From Mucilaginibacter terrigena (lineage in GTDB: Bacteria > Bacteroidota > Bacteroidia > Sphingobacteriales > Sphingobacteriaceae), in assembly GCF_004168255.1 (NCBI RefSeq), contig NZ_SEWG01000004.1:434001-498000 (forward strand): DNA of 64,000 bases. Direction: 5' to 3'. Shown piece after piece: positions 1 through 8,714 of the stretch; the first letter of the stretch is position 1; each line of letters opens with the position of its first letter. The notes under the pieces were generated by a model, which made no database searches, had not been told where the DNA came from, and saw only the letters and a list, made by a program, of their open reading frames with translations. The position numbers were made by a program, and so were the translations under genes.

Positions 1-197
1 TAGACGGGCAGGAAGTTTATTTAGCAAACAGCAACCTGTATAAAGAAGGTGACAATAAACAAACGCTATCTATTGTATTAGGCGTGTTGGTTTGTGTATT
101 GTTCCTGTTCTTAAAAGGTAAGGAAGCCACCATCGATCCCGGCTACCAGGTTATGGCATCGGTAGCAACAAATACAACTGTAAAAGTTTCCGAGTAA
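1..197 (+). CDS. C-terminal fragment of an unidentified membrane protein
   Basis: The reading frame is open from base 3 and ends at the stop at 195-197; the start lies outside the window. The visible 64 residues hold a polar stretch, one hydrophobic segment (about residues 24-37, core SIVLGVLVCVLFLFL) followed by a positive KGKE turn, and a short polar tail. This fits the last transmembrane helix and cytoplasmic tail of an integral membrane protein, possibly a transporter. The family cannot be recognised from this tail. The gene ends immediately before a perfect palindromic terminator that it shares with the convergent AsmA-like gene. Confidence 0.6.
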   Translation, partial: DGQEVYLANSNLYKEGDNKQTLSIVLGVLVCVLFLFLKGKEATIDPGYQVMASVATNTTVKVSE

Positions 198-210
198 TTT
201 GAACACATTA

Positions 211-250
211 AAACAAGAAAGGCCTGCAAATTTGCAGGCCTTTCTTGTTT
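211..250. terminator. Bidirectional terminator, perfect 40-bp palindrome
   Basis: Bases 211-230 are the exact reverse complement of 231-250, with an A-rich left end and T-rich right end, so a hairpin with a U tract forms on either strand. It sits between two convergent genes and overlaps the stop codon of the AsmA-like gene at 249-251. Confidence 0.85.
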
Positions 251-2678
251 ATTTATGGTTCTTGTTCCAGCCTATCTTCATTTTGCCGTTCTCTTCGTGG
301 GCGCGGATGTGCAGCACAATTCCCTTAAAACGTTTTTTAGCCAGTTCGGCCTTATCGGTTATCAGGCTATCCTTCCCTGGGTTGCGTAAGGGGATATCAA
401 GCGCGATATCGGTGCCTTTGGTTAGCCCGTAAACACCGGCCACATCTACATTAAGTACGCTGCTGCTTACCTGCATAGGTTTAATGGTTATCATATCGCC
501 GTTTACCACAAAGTGCGCATCCAGTTTGGGTATGGTAATATTCTTCAGATCGCGAAACGGAAACGCGAATTTACCCACACCCATCAGCGGTTTAAAGTTT
601 ATTAAAGCGGCATCCTGCAGGTTAAGATCGAGCGTGCCTTTAATAGAATGCGGCACCAGGTTACCCGCATCGGTTACGCCGCCGGTAATATTTGTTTTGG
701 CCGATAAAAACCCTTTCAGGTTCTCGGCGGTAAAATCCTGTAATCCGAAATTGTTAAACGCGTAAAAAAACTCGCGCATGTTCACATGGCTAACTGTGGT
801 ATTTACGGCAAAGTTGTTAAGCGATTTGCCTTGCATCACCTTACCGTTTATGCGTAACGAGCCACCCGCATGCTTCACGCCTATATTTTTGATGATGATA
901 CCGTCTTCGGTGGTGATCAGGTCGGCAGTGGCATCAGTAGCCAGGAACTTTTTGTAGTAAACTTTGGCCACATTCATGTGCATCTCGGCCTTGCCGCGTT
1001 CCAGCACGTTGCTTAATTGGTCGACTATATTGCCGCTGTTGGCCCTGCTTTTTGTGACCGGCGCACCCTTACGCTGCCCCAGGAAGCCTATAAACTCGCC
1101 CAGATACAATTGCGGGCTGCGGATTTGCCAGGTAAGCAATATCTTTTCGGGGGCGTTGTAGTACAGGTTTAAAAAGTTATTCACCCGCCCCTCCATGGTT
1201 ACAATGCTGCGGCCGCTTTGCAGGCGGATGTTATTCAGCACCAGGTCGTCGCCAACAAAATTGAGCGAGATAGAATTGTTCTTTAATTTAAGGTTTCGCG
1301 GCAGGTAATAAATATCGGTATTACGCAGGTTGATGGATCCTCGGATGATGGGCTTGTTTATCTTGTAGTCTATAATATCGGCCGTATACCGCAGGTTCAT
1401 ATCCGCTGTGCCGTTACTAAATTTGGCTACATTATCCTCCAAAAACCAGTTCAAATCAGCCGCCGGGAAATTCGATTTGAAATTGCCTGTGGCAATTGGT
1501 TTTATAAGGTTAATAATGCTGCCGGTATCAATGGTAAAAGGTAAATGGTTATAGCTTCCCTTAAGCCCAATAAGCTTAATGGCTGAGTTATCATCGCCAA
1601 AACCTTTATCCTTTACGTAGTTATTGGTAAATATCCCGTCGAAGCTGCAATCGTCCAGTTCGCCGCCGGGGATTGTTATTTTGCTATCCTTCACCTTAGC
1701 GGTTACATAAAGCTTAGGGCCGCCATCGGTGCCGCCAAAACTGCCGTCGAGCCGGCAGGTAACATCCATTGGCTTGCTGATGTTAAAGCGGTTAAGCACC
1801 TGGGTAATATTTGGCGCCAGTAATGCTGATGCCCGTCGCCATAGTATCTGGTCGGCAACGATATTTATCGTAAAGTTTGGCGATGGTTTATCCGCTGTGG
1901 CAAAAACGGCGTTTATTTTAAACGGAGAATCGCCGATATTGAGTGGCAGTACCGATACATTTATTTTGCCTGTCTTTTCGTTGTAACCGGCATTAAAATC
2001 GCCTTTTAACTGCTGGTTTTTTATAAAGCTGCCCCGCAGGCTGTTAAAGGCCATGCTTTTGGCCAGCACATCTAAATGGAAATTTGCCCGCCATCCGCTA
2101 TCGGGGTATTGCATTTTGCCGCTGATATCGTTCACCGCGAAATTGAACAGCTTATGCTTACTGCGGTCGTCAACGGTAAAGGTTACATTGCTCAGGCTAA
2201 ACTTCTTCAACTGGGTTGATGAACTGCTTTCCGACGGGTTATCCTTTACCTTTTTGTTGTCCTTTTTAAATACGGCAGTGTTGCTGTAGCCGGTACTATC
2301 GGTAAAAAGGTCGATAGCCGCGTTGGTAATATCAATATGGTTAATATCTATGGTGCCCCTAAGCAGGGCGGCCGTGTTTACCGAAACATTGAAATCCTTA
2401 GCATCCAGCAGGGTATGTTTATGCTGCGCGAATTTTTTATCGCGGATGATCACATTTTTAAGTGTAAGGGAAATATCCGGGAAGCCCCTGAAAAAATTGG
2501 GCTTCATATCACCGATGATCAGGGTACCGTCAACGCTTTTATCAAGCTGTTCGTTCACCATTTTTAGCACCTTGGCTTTGTTATAGGTAATGTACAAAGT
2601 AGCGCCGACAAGTATCAGCACCACCAGCAGCACAAAGCCTGCAAGTATTTTCAGGGATAGTTTTAACCACTTAGGCAT
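249..2678 (-). CDS. AsmA-like protein (AsmA/TamB superfamily), 809 aa
   Basis: The protein begins with a short cytoplasmic stretch and one membrane anchor (about residues 8-30), followed by a roughly 780-residue periplasmic part rich in beta strands. The N-terminal region around GDMKPNFFRGFPDISLTLKNV and the C-terminal repeat-like segment are typical of AsmA family proteins of Bacteroidota. Related proteins (AsmA, TamB, YhdP) form long hydrophobic grooves thought to carry phospholipids between membranes or to assist outer-membrane assembly. Its substrate here is unknown. It is monocistronic, transcribed away from the HipA-like gene, and ends in the shared palindromic terminator. Confidence 0.85.
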   Translation of the reverse strand: MPKWLKLSLKILAGFVLLVVLILVGATLYITYNKAKVLKMVNEQLDKSVDGTLIIGDMKPNFFRGFPDISLTLKNVIIRDKKFAQHKHTLLDAKDFNVSVNTAALLRGTIDINHIDITNAAIDLFTDSTGYSNTAVFKKDNKKVKDNPSESSSSTQLKKFSLSNVTFTVDDRSKHKLFNFAVNDISGKMQYPDSGWRANFHLDVLAKSMAFNSLRGSFIKNQQLKGDFNAGYNEKTGKINVSVLPLNIGDSPFKINAVFATADKPSPNFTINIVADQILWRRASALLAPNITQVLNRFNISKPMDVTCRLDGSFGGTDGGPKLYVTAKVKDSKITIPGGELDDCSFDGIFTNNYVKDKGFGDDNSAIKLIGLKGSYNHLPFTIDTGSIINLIKPIATGNFKSNFPAADLNWFLEDNVAKFSNGTADMNLRYTADIIDYKINKPIIRGSINLRNTDIYYLPRNLKLKNNSISLNFVGDDLVLNNIRLQSGRSIVTMEGRVNNFLNLYYNAPEKILLTWQIRSPQLYLGEFIGFLGQRKGAPVTKSRANSGNIVDQLSNVLERGKAEMHMNVAKVYYKKFLATDATADLITTEDGIIIKNIGVKHAGGSLRINGKVMQGKSLNNFAVNTTVSHVNMREFFYAFNNFGLQDFTAENLKGFLSAKTNITGGVTDAGNLVPHSIKGTLDLNLQDAALINFKPLMGVGKFAFPFRDLKNITIPKLDAHFVVNGDMITIKPMQVSSSVLNVDVAGVYGLTKGTDIALDIPLRNPGKDSLITDKAELAKKRFKGIVLHIRAHEENGKMKIGWNKNHK

Positions 2679-2965
2679 AACGCATTTACAGGTTAATAGT
2701 TAAATATAGCTTTTTGTTTGATTTGTAATGGAATGGTTAAGAGCGGGTGGGAATAAACCGGGATTAAATTAATGCGATTGACAGGATTCTCTTTCTTGTT
2801 ATGCTGATCAGTTTGCCAACGTCGTGCATCTAATCGCCCACATCCGTTTACGGTTTGTCTGAACCCGAATTTATAGAATTAGAGAATTTACAGAATGCTT
2901 AGGACGAGCCTTTCATCTTTAGCTAATCCCCAAAAAGATAAATCCCTATATTAGCCCCACAAACC
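2679..2965. other. Divergent intergenic region, AsmA / HipA-like
   Basis: This 287-bp AT-rich gap holds the promoters for both divergent genes. The stretch near 2870-2897 (AATTTATAGAATTAGAGAAT and following bases) has the internally repetitive look of interspersed intergenic sequences in this family, but no second copy was seen in the window. No ORF or clear operator was found. Confidence 0.4.
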
Positions 2966-3760
2966 ATGGCTAATACCGCACCCCAATTACGCACTGTTAA
3001 CGTTACCCGCTATGTTACCCCATTGCGCGAGGGCGGTTCGCTGCCTGCCATTGCCGAGGCCGACGACGGTTTTCTATACGTGCTTAAATTTCGTGGTGCC
3101 GGGCAGGGGCCAAAAGCCCTTATCGCCGACCTGATAGGTGGCGAGATAGCCCGTAAACTGGGCTTTAAAGTGCCCGAGCTGGTATTTGCCAACCTGGACG
3201 AAGCCTTTGGCCGCACCGAGCCGGATGAGGAGATCCAGGACTTGCTGAAGTTTAGCGTGGGCCTTAACCTGGCGCTGCACTACCTTTCGGGCAGCATCAC
3301 CTTTGACCCTACCGTTACTTTTATAACTACTGAAATGGCGTCGAAAATAGTATGGATGGACGCCCTGCTGATGAATGTTGACCGCACCGCACGCAACACC
3401 AATATGTTGATGTTTAACCGCGAGCTTTGGCTGATCGATCACGGGGCCGCGCTGTATTTTCATCACAGTATGGAAAAATGGGAAGAGCAGGCCAAACGCC
3501 CCTTCGTACAAATAAAAGACCACGTACTGCTTCACAAAGCAACCGAACTGGATGTGGTCGATACCGAATTTAAGGCGTTATTAACCCCCGAGTTTATTCA
3601 ATCGGTGGTTGACCTGATACCGGATGCATGGCTCACCGACCGCTCTTTTGAGACAGAAGCCGAGCAGCGGCAGATCTATGCAAAATTCCTGAACACCCGT
3701 TTAGCAAACTCAAATATTTTTGTAAAGGAGGCACAAGATGCAAGACAGGCACTTATTTGA
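2966..3760 (+). CDS. HipA-like kinase family protein (HipA_2 type), 264 aa
   Basis: The protein resembles the short single-domain HipA-like kinases that lack the N-terminal subdomain of E. coli HipA. Visible features are the lysine-containing N-lobe segment FLYVLKFRGAGQGPKALIADLIGGEIA, a catalytic-loop-like MNVDRTARNTNML (Asp and Asn of the kinase loop) and WLIDHGAAL in the position of the DFG-type metal-binding Asp. HipA kinases phosphorylate protein targets such as GltX, but the target of this branch is not known. The stop lies inside the next gene (23-bp overlap with the DUF3037 ORF), so the two are translationally coupled. No HTH antitoxin of HipB type is adjacent. Confidence 0.8.
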   Translation: MANTAPQLRTVNVTRYVTPLREGGSLPAIAEADDGFLYVLKFRGAGQGPKALIADLIGGEIARKLGFKVPELVFANLDEAFGRTEPDEEIQDLLKFSVGLNLALHYLSGSITFDPTVTFITTEMASKIVWMDALLMNVDRTARNTNMLMFNRELWLIDHGAALYFHHSMEKWEEQAKRPFVQIKDHVLLHKATELDVVDTEFKALLTPEFIQSVVDLIPDAWLTDRSFETEAEQRQIYAKFLNTRLANSNIFVKEAQDARQALI

Positions 3761-4121
3761 GTATGCCGTTATCCGCGTGGTGCCCAGGGTAGAACGCGAG
3801 GAGTTCCTGAACGTGGGGGTTATCCTGCTGTGCAAAAAACAAAGGTTTTTAAAAATGAAGTACAGCGTTGATAGTGACCGGCTACTGGCCTTTTCAAAAG
3901 ACCTGGACATTGACGCATTAGAAGAAAACCTGTTATCTTTTCAACGAATAGCTACCGGCGGTAAAGATGCCGGCCCTATTGGCGAACTGGACGCCGCATC
4001 ACGCTTCCGCTGGTTGACGGCTACGCGTAGCACTGTGGTACAAACATCCAAAGTACACCCAGGCTTTTGTTTGAATGGGGAAGATTCGCTTGCACGTTTG
4101 TACGATCAATTGGTAAAATAA
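3738..4121 (+). CDS. DUF3037 family protein, 127 aa
   Basis: The sequence (YAVIRVVPRVEREEFLNVGVILLC near the N-terminus) matches the DUF3037 family, small proteins of unknown function that recur beside HipA-like kinases. Its ATG lies 23 bases before the end of the upstream kinase gene, indicating co-transcription and coupled translation. No signal peptide, membrane segment or catalytic motif is evident. From the pairing I infer that it regulates, inhibits or is a substrate of the kinase; this is not established. Confidence 0.8.
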   Translation: MQDRHLFEYAVIRVVPRVEREEFLNVGVILLCKKQRFLKMKYSVDSDRLLAFSKDLDIDALEENLLSFQRIATGGKDAGPIGELDAASRFRWLTATRSTVVQTSKVHPGFCLNGEDSLARLYDQLVK

Positions 4122-4147
4122 ATTGTTTTAATTACAAAGCCACACAT

Positions 4148-4276
4148 TTAACCACAAAGAGCACTGAGATTTGCAAAGCGTCAAACACAAAGTGCACAAA
4201 GGTTAAATGTCTAAAATTTTTATTGATAATACCTTCGCGTCCTTTGTGATTCTTTCTCTGTGACCTTTGTGGTTAA
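4148..4276. repeat. MITE-like inverted-repeat element
   Basis: The left arm at 4148-4169 starts TTAACCACAAAG and the right arm at 4255-4276 ends CTTTGTGGTTAA. The 22-bp arms are imperfect inverted repeats with about 18 matches, separated by about 85 bp that repeat CACAAAG/CAAAGTG words. There is no ORF worth calling. The structure resembles short non-autonomous or palindromic intergenic repeats; no second copy is present in this window. Confidence 0.55.
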
Positions 4277-4381
4277 TTCTTTTAATGCACTCAATCGTTT
4301 TCGCAGAATAAAATATAGGGTATGTAAATTATACACTATATATGTTAAATTAGCTGTCCGAAACCAATATTAAGCAACATC

Positions 4382-5242
4382 ATGACCATTACTTTTAAAA
4401 CAAAGGCGCTTGCGCTATGCGTTATGTGCCTGTGCCTGTTTACCGGCGCATTTGCCCAGCAAAAAAATGCTGCCGGCCCTAAGTTTAAAGTAATTGCTTT
4501 TTACACCGCCAAAAACGACCAGGCGCACATCAGCTTTGTGCACGAGGCCAATAAATGGTTTCCGCAGATGGCCAAAAAATACAATTTCGGCTACGATTCT
4601 ACCAGCAACTGGAGCAACCTGAACGCCAAATTCCTGGCAAATTATAAGGTAGTGATATTTTTAGATACCCGCCCCGATAATCCGGCGCAGCGCGCAGCCT
4701 TTGAAGCCTATATGAAAAATGGCGGCGGCTGGATGGGTTTCCACTTCGCGGCGTTCGCGCTTACCCCGTCAGATTTCCCTCAAAACTGGGATTGGTACCA
4801 TAACGAATTTTTAGGGGCAGGCCAGTATAAAAGCAATACCTGGCGGCCGGTATTCGCTGTTTTAAAAGTGGAAGACCGTATCCACCCCGCTACCAAAAAC
4901 ATGCCTGCCGACTTCAAGTCATCCCCAAGCGAGTGGTACCGTTGGGAAAAAGATCTGACCAAAAACCCGGATATCAAAATACTGGCCTCAGTAGACCCCA
5001 TGAGTTTCCCTTTAGGTACCGGCCCAAAGCCGCACGAGATCTGGCACAGCGGCTACTACCCCATCGTGTGGACCAATAAAAACTATAAGATGATCTACTT
5101 TAACGTTGGCCATAACGATATCGATTACGAGAACCACACCAACAAGGACCTCTCGCAAACACTCAACAACCCGGTGCAGGACAAGCTGATCATCGACGCT
5201 TTGCTTTGGCTTGGTAACGGTAAAAAGGCAGGCACTAAATAA
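4382..5242 (+). CDS. Secreted ThuA-domain protein, 286 aa
   Basis: A signal peptide (about residues 1-25, ending GAFAQ) is followed by one ThuA-like domain, a glutamine-amidotransferase-like fold. Recognisable segments are FKVIAFYTAKNDQAHISFV, GGGWMGFHFAAF, HEIWHSGYYPIVWTNKNYK and IYFNVGHNDIDYEN. Bacteroidota carry many secreted ThuA proteins beside glycoside hydrolases; a role in sugar or trehalose use is assumed from the family name, but the reaction is not settled. The gene is 64 bp upstream of a secreted GH30 enzyme on the same strand, with no terminator seen between, so the two probably form an operon. Confidence 0.85.
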   Translation: MTITFKTKALALCVMCLCLFTGAFAQQKNAAGPKFKVIAFYTAKNDQAHISFVHEANKWFPQMAKKYNFGYDSTSNWSNLNAKFLANYKVVIFLDTRPDNPAQRAAFEAYMKNGGGWMGFHFAAFALTPSDFPQNWDWYHNEFLGAGQYKSNTWRPVFAVLKVEDRIHPATKNMPADFKSSPSEWYRWEKDLTKNPDIKILASVDPMSFPLGTGPKPHEIWHSGYYPIVWTNKNYKMIYFNVGHNDIDYENHTNKDLSQTLNNPVQDKLIIDALLWLGNGKKAGTK

Positions 5243-5306
5243 CACAGCAATTAAACTAACTGATAATTAACCAATTTTTAACCCTATAAAACTTCAGTCT
5301 CACCCC

Positions 5307-6767
5307 ATGAAGAAAGGATTTTTACTTGCCGGCCTTGTATGTTTTTCAGCAAGCGTATTCAGCCAGGCACCTGCGGCAAAAAAGTTGCCCTACTCGGCAG
5401 CCAATAAAACGGTAAAAATGTACGTTACCGAAAAAGGCTCGAACAAAAGGCTTGCCCCGGCAGGCGAGTTAAAGTTTTCGTCGAACCCGCAGCCGCCCGA
5501 AACCGAAACACTTGTTTTTGTTGACCCCGAAAAGAAATTCCAGACCATGCTGGGCATTGGCGGTGCATTAACCGATGCCGTTGCCGAAACATTTTACAAA
5601 CTACCTAAAGATAAGCAAAGCGAGCTTTTAGAAGCTTATTACAACAAAACCACAGGCATTGGCTTTACCCTTGCCCGTACCAATATACAAAGCTGCGATT
5701 TTAGCAGCGGCAGCTACAGCTATGTAAGTAAAAGCGATAAAGCGCTGTCCACCTTTGATATCAGCCACGATAAAAAATACCGCATCCCGTTTATAAAGGC
5801 GGCAACCGCCGCGGCAGGTGGCAAACTTACCATGTATGTATCGCCATGGAGCCCGCCTGCCTTTATGAAAGATAACAACGATGTACTGCACGGTGGGAAA
5901 CTGAAACCGGAATTCGCACAAAGCTGGGCGAACTTTTATGTAAAGTTTATTAAGGCATACGAAGCGCAGGGCATCCCAATCTGGGGCCTGTCGGTACAAA
6001 ACGAGCCTATGGCTACGCAAACCTGGGAATCGTGCAAGTACACCGCCGAAGAGGAACGCGACTTTGTAAAAAATTATTTAGGCCCAACACTTTGGAAACA
6101 AGGCATGAAAGCTAAGAAACTGATCGTTTGGGACCATAACCGCGATCTGCTTTACCAACGTGCAAGCACCATTTTGGAAGACCCGGCAGCGGCCAAATAT
6201 GTTTGGGGTATCGGCTTTCACTGGTACGAGACCTGGACAGGCGCAGGCCAGAACTTTGAAAACACCCGCCTTACCCATGCCGCCTTCCCGGATAAGAACC
6301 TGATATTTACCGAAGGCTGCGTTGAAAAATTTGATTTTACCCGTTTAGACGACTGGAACCTGGGCGAGCGTTACGGCCTATCCATGATAAACGATTTTAA
6401 TGCCGGCACCGTGGGCTGGACCGACTGGAACATCCTGCTTGACGAAAAAGGCGGGCCAAACCACGTGGGCAACTTTTGCTTTGCGCCGGTACACGCCGAT
6501 ACCCGCAGCGGGCAATTGCTGTACACCAATTCGTACTATTATATTGGCCATTTCTCTAAATACATACAGCCGGGCGCTAAACGGATTGCTGCCGCCGCAA
6601 GCCGCGACAAACTGCTAACCACCGCCTATCAAAATCCAAACGGATCGATAGCCGTGGTGGTAATGAACCGCACCGATGAGAAAATAGAATACAGCCTATG
6701 GATAAAAGGCAAAGCTGCCAAAACCGTAAGCGAGCCACATTCGATAGCTACTTTGGTAGTGCAATAA
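5307..6767 (+). CDS. Secreted glycoside hydrolase family 30 (glucosylceramidase-like), 486 aa
   Basis: A signal peptide (cleavage after about residue 20) precedes a GH30 (beta/alpha)8 barrel plus side beta domain. The acid/base is predicted as Glu233 in SVQNEP and the nucleophile as Glu336 in LIFTEGCVE, both in the expected order and spacing. GH30 enzymes hydrolyse beta-glucosyl, beta-1,6-glucan or beta-xylosyl linkages; substrate specificity cannot be read from sequence alone. The C-terminal IAVVVMNRTDEKIEYSLWI is the typical beta-sandwich end, so the protein looks complete. It follows the ThuA gene and is closed by a strong terminator at 6774-6814. Confidence 0.9.
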   Translation: MKKGFLLAGLVCFSASVFSQAPAAKKLPYSAANKTVKMYVTEKGSNKRLAPAGELKFSSNPQPPETETLVFVDPEKKFQTMLGIGGALTDAVAETFYKLPKDKQSELLEAYYNKTTGIGFTLARTNIQSCDFSSGSYSYVSKSDKALSTFDISHDKKYRIPFIKAATAAAGGKLTMYVSPWSPPAFMKDNNDVLHGGKLKPEFAQSWANFYVKFIKAYEAQGIPIWGLSVQNEPMATQTWESCKYTAEEERDFVKNYLGPTLWKQGMKAKKLIVWDHNRDLLYQRASTILEDPAAAKYVWGIGFHWYETWTGAGQNFENTRLTHAAFPDKNLIFTEGCVEKFDFTRLDDWNLGERYGLSMINDFNAGTVGWTDWNILLDEKGGPNHVGNFCFAPVHADTRSGQLLYTNSYYYIGHFSKYIQPGAKRIAAAASRDKLLTTAYQNPNGSIAVVVMNRTDEKIEYSLWIKGKAAKTVSEPHSIATLVVQ

Positions 6768-6773
6768 TCCTTT

Positions 6774-6814
6774 TAAAAAAAGCAGCCGTCACCTGTGTGA
6801 CGGCTGCTTTTTTT
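6774..6814 (+). terminator. Rho-independent terminator after GH30
   Basis: A 12-bp perfect stem AGCAGCCGTCAC / GTGACGGCTGCT with a 4-nt loop is followed by a T run of seven; the stem extends into the flanking A and T tracts. Confidence 0.9.
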
Positions 6815-6824
6815 ATTGGGTACG

Positions 6825-6898
6825 ATGTCATGGTGAGCCTGTCGAACCATTAGCGGGCTATGCCCCGCCGCACACCCTTCGACACGCTCAGGGTGACA
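6825..6898. repeat. Interspersed inverted repeat, copy 1
   Basis: The left arm contains TGTCATGGTGAGCCTGTCGA and the right arm TTCGACACGCTCAGGGTGACA pairs with it at about 18 of 21 positions. The first 31 bases are identical to bases 55309-55339, so this is a dispersed family with at least two copies in the window. The loop differs completely between copies, as expected for a palindromic intergenic repeat. Confidence 0.75.
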
Positions 6899-6925
6899 CC
6901 CACCCACATCTATCTGACATAAATA

Positions 6926-7129
6926 TTATCCCGCAAATAAGATCCCTTTCTCTTCCATCGCAATGCGTAACGTTGCCAGTGTACTTTTGCCGATGCCGTG
7001 CAGTTTCATAAACTCCTTCTCGGTAAGTTTGCTTAGCTCCTGCAGGTTATTGATGCCCGCGTTAGCCAAAGCGCGCCGGGCAGGTTTTGACAGCTTATCA
7101 AACACATGGGTTGATTTGGTTTCTTTCAT
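6926..7129 (-). CDS. Small helix-hairpin-helix protein, RNA polymerase alpha-CTD-like, 67 aa
   Basis: The domain ARRALANAGINNLQELSKLT followed by LHGIGKSTLATLRIAM is the helix-hairpin-helix fold of the RNA polymerase alpha C-terminal domain, with the GIG turn. Such stand-alone proteins are common in Bacteroidota and may bind DNA; no function is proven. I chose the ATG at 7129 (MKETKS) because the upstream in-frame extension (MHLTGINVRLYICLNN, from 7183) is poorly conserved in character and runs into the promoter region. It lies between two terminated units and is probably monocistronic. Confidence 0.7.
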   Translation of the reverse strand: MKETKSTHVFDKLSKPARRALANAGINNLQELSKLTEKEFMKLHGIGKSTLATLRIAMEEKGILFAG

Positions 7130-7216
7130 CGCCTTATTGTTTAAACAAATGTACAGCCTTACGTTAATCCCCGTTAGGTGCATAAACGACTATTTGCAGG
7201 CCATTTGCGACACGTC

Positions 7217-7252
7217 ACAAAAAAAGCGGGCAACCACCTGGGCCGCCCGCTT
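7217..7252 (-). terminator. Terminator of the Spy-like gene
   Basis: Read on the minus strand, AAGCGGGC and GCCCGCTT enclose a GC-rich loop and are followed by a run of seven to eight T. It lies just downstream of the stop codon at 7274. Confidence 0.85.
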
Positions 7253-7273
7253 ATCATCACTCACTCACAAAAA

Positions 7274-7963
7274 TTATCCGGCAGTTGGGGCTTTAGGGCC
7301 TCTCTTGTTTTTCATTCTTTCTTTAAACTTATTTTTCATGTCGGTATAGCTTTTTAGCTGGTCGGCATTTAAAACTGCTTTCAGTTGACCGTCCGTCTGA
7401 CTTAATATGGCCTTGCGGGTTTCCATGTTAGCTTTACGGTCGGTTGTCGACCGGTTTATTTTCAGGCTATCCATTTGGGTAGCGCGTTTCAATAATATAG
7501 CGTTTACCTTTGCGTATTGGTCTTCAGAAAGGGTAAGTTTCTTTTGCAATACCTTGCTTATACGCTGTGCCTTAGCTTCGGGAGCTATGTGGCGGCCGCC
7601 GCGTTTACCGTGCATCCTGCCTTTAAAGTTTGACCTTAAACTTGCGTAGCTTTTTAACTGATCGGCAGTTAAAACAGCTTTTACATCGGCTTTGGTTTTT
7701 ACGGCAATAGCTTTGCGCGCCTGCATGTTTGCTTTACGATCGGCAGATTTGTTGGCCCTTAAGCTATCCATCTGCGCAGAACGTTTAACCATAATGGCAT
7801 TTACCCTGGCAGACTGATCTGCCGACAGGCTTAACTTTTTGGTTAACGCCTGTGTTGCAAACTGCGCACGTTGTTCCGGCGTTTTATGCGCCCTTTTGGT
7901 TTGTGCCTGGGCAAATACAACGGTACCGGCCAGGAATGTTATCATCAATAATATCTTTTTCAT
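7274..7963 (-). CDS. Periplasmic Spy/DUF4890-like helical protein with internal duplication, 229 aa
   Basis: A signal peptide (about residues 1-20, ending FAQAQ) is followed by two tandem copies of a roughly 95-residue helical unit. Each copy has TKKLSLSADQ or QKKLTLSEDQ, then a KVNAI/RVNAI segment, QMDSL, RKANM, ARKAI/TRKAI, and ADQLKSY. This is the pattern of Bacteroidota Spy-like/LTXXQ periplasmic proteins, which act in E. coli as envelope-stress chaperones. It is rich in Lys and Arg. The function here is inferred only from family resemblance. It has its own terminator. Confidence 0.75.
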   Translation of the reverse strand: MKKILLMITFLAGTVVFAQAQTKRAHKTPEQRAQFATQALTKKLSLSADQSARVNAIMVKRSAQMDSLRANKSADRKANMQARKAIAVKTKADVKAVLTADQLKSYASLRSNFKGRMHGKRGGRHIAPEAKAQRISKVLQKKLTLSEDQYAKVNAILLKRATQMDSLKINRSTTDRKANMETRKAILSQTDGQLKAVLNADQLKSYTDMKNKFKERMKNKRGPKAPTAG

Positions 7964-8051
7964 GTTTCTTAATTTGCATATATGACTATGCCCAAGTACC
8001 TATGGTTTAACCATGTATTTGTCATTACAGTAACATTTATAATACATACTA

Positions 8052-8082
8052 TTGCGGGATAAGACCGAACGGTCTATATTTG
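8052..8082 (+). promoter_or_regulatory. tetR promoter with operator between -33 and -7
   Basis: TTG at 8052-8054, a 20-nt spacer, and TATATTTG at 8075-8082 fit the Bacteroidota TTG / TAnnTTTG promoter. The operator AGACCGAACGGTCT (8062-8075) fills the spacer, so repressor binding would block RNA polymerase directly. Confidence 0.7.
8062..8075. promoter_or_regulatory. TetR-family operator, site 1
   Basis: AGACCG-AA-CGGTCT has perfect 6-bp inverted arms. The identical 14-mer recurs at 8715-8728, upstream of the SDR gene. Confidence 0.8.
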
Positions 8083-8103
8083 ACCCGTCAAACTATTTAG
8101 GCT

Positions 8104-8694
8104 ATGACAAAAGCAGAAAGAACCCGTCAATTCATTATCGAACAATCGGCACCACTGTTTAACACCAAAGGTGTTGCAGGTACCGCCATGAGCGATATTA
8201 TGGAAGCCACTAAAATGGCCAAGGGTGGTTTGTATGGCCATTTTGAAAGTAAAGAGGAGTTATCGCACGCCGTGGTTGATTATTGTTTGGGCACCTTAAG
8301 CGAAAAAATTACAACCCTGCTAAACCGGGAGAAAACGGCTAAGGGAAAATTATTTGCCTACCTCGATTTTTTGAGCAGTCCTAAAAATCCGCCTTTACAG
8401 GGCGGGTGCCCGATGATCAACTTTGGCATGGAGGCCGATGATACCAACGCCATTATCAACAAGAAAGTAAAGCAGGGGATGGAATGGTCTGTAAACCGGA
8501 TTGCCGGTATCGTGATAGAGGGTATTGGTACCGGCGAATTTGATGCTGCCTGGGATGCCAAAGAATTTGCCATAAAACTTTTTACGATGATGGAAGGCGC
8601 TATTATGATAGCACGGGTAATGGGAAATGATACCCACATGCGCACCATTATAAAAATGCTTAAAACTGAAATTGAAGCACAGGTGATAGAATAA
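8104..8694 (+). CDS. TetR/AcrR family transcriptional regulator, 196 aa
   Basis: The N-terminal HTH domain (residues 1-50: RTRQFIIEQSAPLFNTKGVAGTAM...KMAKGGLYGHFESKEEL) is the standard TetR DNA-binding region; the remaining 145 residues form the helical ligand and dimerisation domain, with GGCPMINFGMEADD typical of a TetR subgroup often linked to oxidoreductases. Identical operators lie in its own promoter and in front of the downstream SDR gene, so it most likely represses both itself and that gene. The inducer is unknown. The SDR follows 68 bp downstream on the same strand. Confidence 0.9.
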   Translation: MTKAERTRQFIIEQSAPLFNTKGVAGTAMSDIMEATKMAKGGLYGHFESKEELSHAVVDYCLGTLSEKITTLLNREKTAKGKLFAYLDFLSSPKNPPLQGGCPMINFGMEADDTNAIINKKVKQGMEWSVNRIAGIVIEGIGTGEFDAAWDAKEFAIKLFTMMEGAIMIARVMGNDTHMRTIIKMLKTEIEAQVIE

Positions 8695-8714
8695 CTTTTA
8701 TTATGACATAAAAA

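Noticed and set aside
4067..4249. 60-aa ORF within the MITE-like region
   Set aside because: It starts inside the DUF3037 gene in another frame and runs through the inverted repeat; no protein-like features.
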